Below, one piece after another: positions 48,815 to 58,222 of a stretch of 64,000 nucleotides of DNA. Both the position numbers and the translations under genes were made by a program. The notes below the pieces were generated by a model that was not told where the DNA came from, did no database searches, and saw nothing but the letters and a program-made list of their open reading frames with translations. The DNA comes from Pratylenchus scribneri (Eukaryota; Nematoda; Chromadorea; Rhabditida; Pratylenchidae), in NCBI GenBank assembly GCA_030063045.1, contig JAQSEB010000009.1:558001-622000 (forward strand), read 5' to 3'. The first letter of the stretch is position 1. Each line of letters begins with the position of its first letter.

Positions 48815-49568
48815 ATGACAACATTCAAAATTTCATTTTTATATCTCTTCGCTTGTTTCTTCCTTTTTCTTCTTTTCCAATTTGACTTCAATGCAATTTA
48901 TGTGGAAACTGTAAGTTTCATTTAGAATTGAGTACCAAAAAATATTATTGTTAAAAATTTTTTTATTACTGAATCAAAAATTTACATTTTAAAATGTCAT
49001 TTTGAAAAGCAATTAAATATAAATATGACCTTCTTATTTAGCATTTTTATTTGTCTATTTTGGTAGGGGGCAATGTCAACAATTACTAAGTATGCCCTAT
49101 CCCCCAATGGTAAATGTTGGCATTGGGCTTACCCAAAAATGACATAAATTGCATTGGAAAAAATTGAAAGACAAATTCAAAATGATATTTTTAAAAAAAA
49201 ATTAAAAATTCACAATTTATAAAAATAATTTATTTATAAATTTTTATATTTAGCGTGCTAGCATTCCGGCCGATATGTGCTACCAAATTGATGGTGAACA
49301 ACGTGTAAAATGTTGTGATTGCGATGCTTATGGTCTGGTGAAAGGAAGGCCCATTAATTGCAAATACAATAGCGCCAAAGATGAAAGTTGTCCAAAACAA
49401 TCTGCGGAAATGAATAGTAATGCATTTTCCACCGATTGTTACAAAATGGACGATGAAAAGCGTGTGCTTTGCTGCTATTGTGATGCTTATGGACTTATGA
49501 ATGGTGGAAGGCCTATAAATTGCAAATACAACAGTAAAAAGAACGAAATTTTTCCGAAAGAGAACTAA
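48815..49568 (+). CDS. Secreted protein with two tandem cysteine-rich repeats, 136 residues
   Basis: Exons 48815-48910 and 49254-49568 join in phase 0. The first exon is essentially the signal peptide (MTTFKISFLYLFACFFLFLL). The second carries two copies of a module of about 45 residues: CYQIDGEQRVKCCDCDAYGL with GRPINCKYNS, and CYKMDDEKRVLCCYCDAYGL with GRPINCKYNS. The cysteine pattern is C-x10-CC-x-C-x12/13-C in each copy. I know no named family with this signature. It lies between the two knottin-like genes, on the same strand, and so seems part of a secreted-peptide cluster. Confidence 0.88.
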
Positions 49569-50133
49569 TTCGATTGAAATAAATTTTTGAAAAAAAAAGT
49601 TGTGAATTATATGAATTTTGAATTGCAATAATAATTTTTCAATTTTTTATCATTATTTTAATTTTTATAATGATATTTACCATCTTCATCATAGCAGTGA
49701 TGGCTAATCCAAATTGTAATAAAAATAAAATTTTGGAGAGACTGCCCTCCATATACTTTCAAAAATTATAAGTAAGTAAGCATAATTACCAAAATTTTCC
49801 TCTGTAAAAAATTATTATATCCGATGGACTAAATTGCGAACACGTTTCTTCCTATTTTCCTCTGTAATAAAACAAAAAAATTATCCAAATCTGTGGACCT
49901 AAAATGTGAACAACTTTGGTTTCTTGTTTACCAGAAAAATTGGAATTGGATGGATTTAAATTTGCCTATCCAGAAAAAGGCATAGGATTTACATTTTGTA
50001 TGGATAATTTTGAGTGTTCTTGTTCTTGCCACTTTACAATGGGGGAAAACAAGGAAGCAATATTTGTTTGCATTCTATGCCCCATGGATTTTTAAAAAAT
50101 TTTTTTATCAAATTTGCCCAAATTGAGAGTCTT

Positions 50134-50138
50134 TATAA
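50134..50138 (+). promoter_or_regulatory. TATA box of the second knottin-like peptide gene
   Basis: TATAA in GTCTTTATAAGCCCATTGG, about 95 bp before the start codon. Context and spacing match the box at 45116, and upstream both genes also carry a TTGGATGGA(A/T)TTAA(G/A)TTTGCC motif (about 44920 and 49937). Confidence 0.65.
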
Positions 50139-50228
50139 GCCCATTGGAAAGTCACACAAATCCATCACTCATTTCCCGTTCATTTTAATAAATTCAATAT
50201 TTTCCTTCTGCTGAATATTTTCGAACAA

Positions 50229-50738
50229 ATGGCTACCTTTCTTACGTTCAACAAAAATGCCTTCCCAAAGCTGTTCACATTTTTCTTACTGACCATGACC
50301 ATAATATTGATTCAACAGCATTTTGTGCAGGTGGATGGTCAACAATGCCGCGAATATCTCAAAAGTATGCCAAATCTTACTTTTAGGACATAATGCCTAA
50401 CACACCATTTCTATTCTGGTTGCATCCCTATTCCTATGGTTAATTGATGAGATTAGCATTGAAAATTCATAATTTATATTAAATTATTAAAAAATTTATC
50501 AAGAAAAATAACAACAATTTATTTATTAAAAGTGGCACAAATATTTTCCGAAGAGGGTAGAAATCATTTTTTACTTTTTTTTATATTAGGCCTAGAAAAA
50601 TTATTTTTAATTTTATATGACTTTTTAGCATGTGACCCCATTAATGACCAATGTTGCGGAGAATCTGTAAGCTGTTTATGTTTTCTCCCAGGCATACCGT
50701 GTTTGTGTGCTGTTCCCGGTCATATTGACGTGAAGTAG
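50229..50738 (+). CDS. Secreted knottin-like peptide 2 (eight-cysteine pattern)
   Basis: Exons 50229-50364 and 50629-50738 join in phase 1 and give 81 residues. The leader shares NKNAFP and ILIQQHFVQVDGQ with the gene at 45221. The mature peptide of about 42 residues has eight cysteines, C-x6-C-x6-CC-x5-C-x-C-x6-C-x-C, the arrangement typical of eight-cysteine cystine-knot toxins of spiders. Apart from the first four cysteines the mature sequence has little in common with the sister peptide. Promoter, intron position and phase, and 3' UTR are conserved between the two. The target is unknown; similarity to toxins is by cysteine spacing only. Confidence 0.82.
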
Positions 50739-51227
50739 AATGTGAGCGATAGTATTCCTTTTCGATGAACGAAATGTAGATGAAAAAGAAATAAATTAAA
50801 TATGGTTGAATTTGTCAAGAAAAAAAAAGATAAAACAAAATTTTCAAATTCAACCATTAAATGTATTGCAACTTATACAATGTGCTGATTCATTTTTGAT
50901 GGCATGAATTAATAAATGTTATTTGAACAAATTTGCTTATCTTAAAAACATATAAATACTTTTTGTTAGAAAATTATTTAATAATTTAATTTCATAAAAA
51001 ACCGAGAAAAATTTTACATTTTTTATCCAATTTTAATTGGGTAGATATAAGAATTCTTTCATTGATTCCAAACGAAAAAACTTGTAACTTTTATATTTTT
51101 GATTGGCATTTTCATATGGAATATAAATATGAGCAAATTAGCAAAATTTGTTAATGTAAAATCGATTACCTTGTTCTATTGCCAGTTGTTGAGGAAAAAA
51201 CGTTACAATCAATGTTGGCTCTGAAAG

Positions 51228-52500
51228 AATTCTGATTTCATTCCAGAAAGAATTCTGATTTTCATTTCGGAAAGTATTCTGATTTTCATTCCAGAAAGAA
51301 TTCTGATTTTCATTTCGGAAAGAATTCTGATTTTCATTCCGGAAAGAATTCTGATTTCCATTCCGGAAAGAATTCTGATTTTTATTCCGGAAAGATTTCT
51401 GATTTTCATTCCGGAAAGTATTTTGATTTTCATTTCGGAAAGAATTCTGATTTTCATTCCGGAAAGAATTCTGATTTTCATTCTGGAAAGAATTTTGATT
51501 TTCATTCCGGAAAGAATTCTGATTTTCATTTCGGAAAGTATTCTGATTTTCATTCCGGAATGAATTCTGATTTTCATTTCGGAAAGAATTCTTTCATTCC
51601 GGAAAGAATTCTGATTTTCATTTCGGAAAGTATTCTGATTTTCATTCCAGAATGAATTCTGATTTTCATTTCGGAAGTATTCTGATTTTCATTCTGAAAG
51701 AATTCTGATTTTCATTCTGAAAGAATTCTGATTTTCATTCCGGAAAGAATTCTGATTTTCATTCCGGAAAGAATTCTGATTTTTATTCCGGAAAGTATTC
51801 TGATTTTTATTCCGGAAAGTATTCGGATTTTCATTCCGGAAAGAATTCTGATTTTCATTCCGGAAAGAATTCTGATTTTCATTCCGGAAAGTATTCTGAT
51901 TTTCATTCCGGAAAGAATTCTGATTTTCATTCCGGAAAGAATTCTGATTTTCATTCCGGAAAGAATTCTGATTTTTATTCCGGAAAGTATTCGGATTTTC
52001 ATTCCGGAAAGAATTCTGATTTTCATTTCGGAAAGTATTCTGATTTTCATTCCAGAATGAATTCTGATTTTCATTTCGGAAAGAATTCTGATTTTCATTC
52101 CGGAAAGAATTCTGATTTTCATTCCGGAAAGAATTCTGATTTTCATTCCGGAAAGAATTCTGATTTTCATTCCGGAAAGAATTCTGATTTTCATTCCGGA
52201 AAGAATTCTGATTTTCATTTCGGAAAGTATTCTGATTTTCATTCCAGAATGAATTCTGATTTTCATTTCGGAAGTATTCTGATTTTCATTCTGAAAGAAT
52301 TCTGATTTTAATTCCGGAAAGAATTCTGATTTTCATTCCGGAAAGAATTCTGATTTTCATTCCGGAAAGAATTCTGATTTTTATTCCGGAAAGTATTCTG
52401 ATTTTCATTCCGGAATGAATTCTGATTTTCATTCCGGAAAGAATTCTGCTTTTCATTCCGGAAAGAATTCTGATTTTTATTCCGCAAACAATTCTAATTT
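51228..52500. repeat. 24-bp minisatellite, about 53 copies
   Basis: Tandem units based on GAATTCTGATTTTCATTCCG with C/T and G/T variants arranged in higher-order blocks; for example a block with TTTCGGAAAG, CCAGAATG recurs at about 51640, 52030 and 52230. The period is a multiple of three, so all frames stay open, giving long artificial repeat peptides on both strands. Confidence 0.97.
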
Positions 52501-53021
52501 TCTTTTTCTTTGACATTTAAATCTTTTAAAAATTTCTTCCAACAAATTTATTCCCCTTTATATGTGTGAATTATGTTTGATCATAGGAGAAAATAATGAC
52601 GTTATAAAAATTAAAAAACAAATTAAATCGATTGATAAATTTGTAAGGCCTTGAAAATTAATCAAGTAATTATTATGAGAAAATTGACGGATTCATTAAT
52701 AATTTCAAAAAAATAGATAAATCGATAAAATGGTAAAATTGTTTGATGAATTAATTGATCGATAAATTATGGCCGGAAATTTTAGATAAACATAAAAAAT
52801 AATAAGAAATTAGAAAAAAATTCTGATCGAACAAATTAATTGATAAATAACGATTGATGGTTGATGCAAATTCATTGAAAATAATTATTGATTAACATAA
52901 TTTAAATGAATAAAAGAGAATAAATTAAATTTAATTCAAATTGCTCAATTTCTCATCAAATCTCAAAATTCATTCCTCATCAATTTATGTATTTTGTTTC
53001 TTCTGTTGGGCTCAATCTCAA
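52501..53021. other. Intergenic, no gene seen
   Basis: AT-rich spacer between the minisatellite and the 3' end of the minus-strand gene that follows. Plus-strand open frames at 52941-53126 are shadows of the last exon of that gene. Confidence 0.55.
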
Positions 53022-56000
53022 TCATTTGTTTGCCGCAGCTGCCTCCAACGATTTGCCAATTTTGCAGTGCAGATATTCCAATTGTTCGACACGGTTGGCA
53101 TCAAGAACGAAGAATGTCTTAATTAATAAAGATAAAAAATTGAAGAATTATTTTTAAATTTTTTTATTATTTTTTATTTCATTTTTAAAGTTAAGAAATA
53201 AAATTTAAAAGCCAATAAAAAATAATTTTAGTTTGCGGAAAAAATATTTTTAAGTTAAGAAAAAAAATTTTTAAAGGAAAAATAATTTTGAAACCAGAAT
53301 AAAATATATTTTTAAAGCTTAGAAAACATAATTTTTGTATCAAAAAAAAAATTATTTTTATTACTTGAAAAAATATTTTCAAATCGAATAAAAATATTTT
53401 TTATTACAAAATATTTTTAGTAATAAGAAATAATAAATTTTTAAAAGAAAAAATATTTTTAATACCAAGAAAAAATTTTTTAATTAAAATTTATCCAATT
53501 TACCTGATCTTTTGCCACATCAAATTTGTGCAAATTGATGGCATCACAATGGTGTTGGACAAATTGGACCAGCGCATCGCTGGTTGGCAAATAGGTGGCA
53601 TAATCTAATTTGTAGCCATCAACTTTTGAGAGCATTTCATGCAAATCGGTGACCTATGGAAATTTGGAAAAATAGTAAATTTTTATTAGAAAATTTGATA
53701 ATTTTCTAAAGGTTTAATGGATAAAATTTCCTCTTCCTTTTACCTTATAGATGCGGTGAATGTGAACCAGAGTTGTGATAATGGCCAACATTTGATATTT
53801 GAACGAATCCGGCATTGGTGTCGGTACTGTCATTGTTTCTGTCGTTGCCAAAGATGCAGGAGTTGGAATTCTGGGAGTTGTATTTCCATCAGAATTGGCG
53901 GCCAAGGCACTCATCCTTTAAATTTAAAGATATAATAATTAATAAAGTCACAAAATTGTCAATTATGAAGCGAAAAAATTTTCTGAAACTTTTTGAGTAA
54001 TTTTTTGAAAATTTTCGGGTAATAATATTTATATTTATTTCAATCAATTTAAAATTATTAATATTTTTATTTTAAAAGTAAAGTACAAAAATACAAAAGA
54101 ATAATTTGGCAAATTTTTTAAATTTACTCAAAATTTCAAATAAAAAATTATCCAAATTTTCACAATTTTATTGTTCAAATTATTCTAAGAATAATTTTTT
54201 ACTTACACATTTCCAATTTTGACCACTTCTTTTGGTGCCTCAGGCACAATTTCTGTAGTACCATTACCATTACCATTCACTTCATTGATCGCCTCCTCGA
54301 TTTCATCAGTTGATGCTTCCAAAGCGGATTCATCTTCGTTGGTGAGAAAGTTGTTATCGGTGGGCATGGCAAATTTATTGGCCGAAGCAACCGGCTTCTT
54401 CTTCTCAACCACTGCTGGCGTTGGTTTTGGCAGAGCAAGCTGGAAAAAATTACATTTTAAATGCCAAAATGTGATTGCATATTTGGCCATTTAAGTAAGG
54501 GAACAATGCCAACATTTGCCATCAATGTGACCTATCACTCAATGGTAAATGTTGGCATTGGGATTATCAAATTGGCATAAATTGCATTGAACAAAATGGA
54601 TAATTATTTATAATACAACCCATAGAAAAGTTCTTTTATGAATCAAAAATAAGCAATCAATTTATTATATATTTTTTTTTCACCAATAATGGTAAAATAT
54701 TTCCTCACCTTCTTCACCGCTCCTGTTGTGAGTTGGCCTTGCTGTTTAGTGTCATTCTCCGAGTAATTCTGTTGCATTGTGGTTGAAGATGCCGGCATTT
54801 TGGATGTCACTGTCTTCTTTCCAGCTACTGCCGTTTGACCACCACCTATTTTGGCACTTTTCACCCAACCATCATTTGCCGCCATTTCATCCTCCTTCTT
54901 CTGATCCCATTCATAGTCATCATCATTTTCCCAATCATCAACTTCTACAACCTCATCTTCCCCTTCTTCCACTAGTTCTTCCTCTTCCTCCTCATCCTCA
55001 CCATTTTTCTGCATTTCGGCCTCTTCCACTTCATCGTCATCATCGGAATAGAGGCCATCCGCATCGGCTGGCTGAGTTGATTTGACTTTGACATTGGATG
55101 ATAATTTGACGACGACGGACTAAATTTTATTGTAAAGATTATAAATAGAAATTCAAAGAAGAGAATTTAAAACGAGTTTATAAAAAATTATATATTTTTT
55201 TAATTTAAATGAATTTTATCCGCTTGAGATAATTTAATCATCACAAATAAATTATGAACTCCAGAACAAGAAATTTTCTTCATATTAATTACTTTATTAA
55301 TGATTTTTTCAATCTTCCCATTAAATTTCGGTACAATTGCAGTTTAGGTTCTGTAAGGGAAAAAGATGAGGATGATGATGAAGAAGAGATAAAGCTGAGG
55401 ATGATCTTCTTCATCATCCAAATAATTATCAACCCCATCCTTTTTCCTTTTCAGCACCTAAACTGCAATAACACAAAATTTTCCATAATGTCCCACCTTT
55501 TCACTTTTTGACACAAATGTCGCATCACTGGCCGCATATTCCTTTTGGCCATCCTCCTCCTCATTCAAATAATTGTTGTTGTTGTTTTTACCAACAGCGA
55601 CTTTTTTCTTTGTTATTGGAATTGCATTGGCACCAGTCGCCGCCATTTTTCCAAAGCCTTTGGTTAATTTCTTCATTCCCATTTTCGGTTGTGCATCATA
55701 AGTGGACCAAACGGTTGTCGATGATCGCTGGTCAATTTCCTTTCGAAATGCTGATACTTTTGGAAGTGTACCGACTGGAACGATTATAGCTGTCTTCTTT
55801 GGCTAAAAATTTGGCCGAAAACTAGCATTTTTTTAAATAATAAATTCTAAATAATTTCGATATGTTATACTTATAATTTTGGAGTAGATAATGAATGAAA
55901 GTATGGAAAAATTGTAATTGAATTTTTCCGGAAATATTTTAAATATTTTTCCATCAGAAGTATTGTAAATGTTTTCCCGGAAAGAATGTGAATGTATTTT

Positions 56001-56916
56001 TCCGGAAGGATTGTAAGTGTTTTTTTAATTTAATAAATATATTTTTGAAAAAAAAATTTTCTATTATGTTTTTTAAAATTCAATTTTAAAAAATAAATTT
56101 CCTCGATTCACTCTCTGAATCAAAATTTATCTAAAAATATTCACCTCAGCCATTACAGGCACACTGTTTTTGGCAATCATTGGTACAGATGCGATGAGTG
56201 CCTCTGTAATTTTAAATAATATTTAAAACTGATTAATTTAATATAAAACCAACCGGCCAAAGGACGTTTCATCTGCAAATACAGTGAGCCTGTTTCATTC
56301 GGGTTGGTACTCCTGGAAAAATTTTTATATTTATATTTAGTTTATTTAAATAAAAAATTATAATTATTAAACTTACATTGTCACATCGTCCTTCATGAAT
56401 TGCTGAAAGACCTGCTTGATATGCCCTTTGCCAAAAAATGCGCGCACTTCCTTAATAGTAAAAAATTAAAAATATTTATTAAAATTCAAATTTTTATTTA
56501 ATTGAATTAATTTTTTAATTATTTTTATTTAATTTAATTAATTTTTATTTAATTTAATTATATTTTTCTTAAAATTTATTTACATCTTTATTCAGATATG
56601 TCTCGTAGTTGGCGAAGTATGCCTTTTGCAATTCCAACAAAATGACTGGTTCCTCTTCAGCGCCACAAAGTGCCAAACAATTGAGAATGCGGCTACGACC
56701 CTTTAAAATATTTAAAATTAAAATTAATTTTTTTAATTTTTAAATTCATGATAAATTTTGTATCCAATTTACCTCAATGATTTTTGCCTGAGTGGTCATT
56801 TTTTCGTGTTCTTCAGGCGATAAATTATTATAGTTGAAGATTGAATTGATTAAATATTTGTAAAATGTTCGCAGAATGCTTAAAATCAGCAGGATGATCA
56901 GCAAAAGTGAAATCAT
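53022..56916 (-). CDS. Uncharacterised membrane-anchored acidic protein, 606 residues
   Basis: Eleven exons in phase: 56773-56916, 56584-56700, 56377-56450, 56254-56312, 56145-56203, 55497-55802, 54709-55119, 54207-54439, 53744-53915, 53504-53653, 53022-53117. The N-terminus MISLLLIILLILSILRTFYK is one membrane anchor or uncleaved signal. A conserved-looking segment follows (LNCLALCGAEEEPVILLELQ; EVRAFFGKGHIKQVFQQFMK), then Lys-rich and Asn-rich linkers. A long Glu/Asp stretch ends in VVEVDDWENDDDYEWDQKKE. The end is again ordered (MLSKVDGYKLDYATYLPTSD; FFVLDANRVEQLEYLHCKIG). I do not recognise the family. Regular splice structure and length suggest a conserved cytoplasmic-facing membrane protein. 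Confidence 0.85.
55336..55469. mobile_element. Hairpin element with GATGAA-rich stem
   Basis: Ends TTGCAGTTTAGGTTCTG and inverse; stem GATGAGGATGATGATGAAGA against TTCTTCATCATCC. It lies in the intron between 55119 and 55497 of the membrane-anchored acidic protein gene. Architecture as at 47487-47684, though the terminal bases differ. Confidence 0.8.
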
Positions 56917-58222
56917 TTATAGGGGAATATTAAAATGCTTAAAAATTGTGGAAAAATATGGTTCCGGAAAATGGAAAATAAGAAAATACTACCAAAATAT
57001 TTTTTACCTAATTTGAATTCTTATCCCATGATTGGGAAAGGCCAATGTCTTATTTAATTTTATTTTTTCTAAAACATGTATTTATTTAGAGGTTTTCAAT
57101 GAAGGGTAATTCGAATTTAGAAAATTTAAAAAATTGAATGACCAATGAGATTGAAGAACAAGTACAAATAAAAGGAAGGACGTTAAAAGAGGAAATTGGC
57201 ATATATTTCAAATGTTCGCCGCGGACAACAATAATTTGAATTTTAATCAATTATTTACTCAAATTTTTTATTCTATTAAATTTGTAAATTTAAAAAAATA
57301 TATATATTAATTTTTCTAGTTTTATAAAATATAATAAATAATAAAATAGAATAATTTTAATTTCTATAGTTGACAAAATAGTAATGAACTAATAATTAAT
57401 AATATAAGTAATGGAGCAATTATTGCTGGATGAATGACTGTGTATTTGTATAATTCGGTATTTCCTAAAAGAAGAAGTCAATCAAAATTCGATTTTTATT
57501 CAATTTAAAATTTTCAAAAATGCCTTCATTTATTTTTAAGCAAAATAATAATTCAAATATTTTGCTCGAGGCAATTTTCCCAACAGATTTCCTCTGCAAA
57601 ATTCAAAAATCATTTTGCTTTTAATGAGAATTTGCCAGCAGACAATCAAAAATAATAGGGCAAAATGAAAACAAAAAAGCTTGGGGAAATTTTAAATTGA
57701 TGAATGATGAAGGATGACCTAGAAAATTGGTTGGCATTGGCATCTACCATTGAAAGAGTAAATCAGAAACAAAATTGGTCTTCTCTATTCCACATTGTTA
57801 TTATTATATTATCTTGATAAAGAAGGAATAAATTCAAATATTTGCCAGGGGCAATTTTCCCAATCTCATCAAAACCCAAATCTATCCAATCGTAAATTTT
57901 CCATTTTTAAGAGACCTTTTCTAAAAAAACAGCAGACAAAGAGATTTGCCTCGGGCAACTTACATCCGCCGAGTGTCTAAAATCATCGCCCCAAATGCCC
58001 ATACCTTATTATTAAGTTATTTTCAAATTTTTCTTCAATCTAAAAAAATATTCTTATAATTATATTTATCACAATAAAATTCGTTTATTTATTTATTAAT
58101 ATCATTAATTGAAAAAAAAGAAATATCAATCTAAAAATATTCTATATCATTCACATAACTAGCATCCCATCAATTAATCTTAAAATAATTATTTAAAAAA
58201 TACTACAAAAAAATCATTGATA
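56917..58222. other. Intergenic between divergent genes, nothing identified
   Basis: AT-rich region between the start codons of a minus-strand and a plus-strand gene; it must hold both promoters. A 61-codon plus-strand frame at 57795-57980 has no domain. I see no RNA gene or repeat structure beyond short AT runs. Confidence 0.5.

Noticed and set aside
49230..49628. 132-codon minus-strand ORF
   Set aside because: Exact antisense shadow of the tandem cysteine-rich exon at 49254-49568; its two similar halves merely mirror the sense repeats.
51209..52516. Repeat-peptide ORFs of up to 184 codons
   Set aside because: They arise because the 24-bp unit has no stop in these frames; no signal peptide, splice context or unique sequence.
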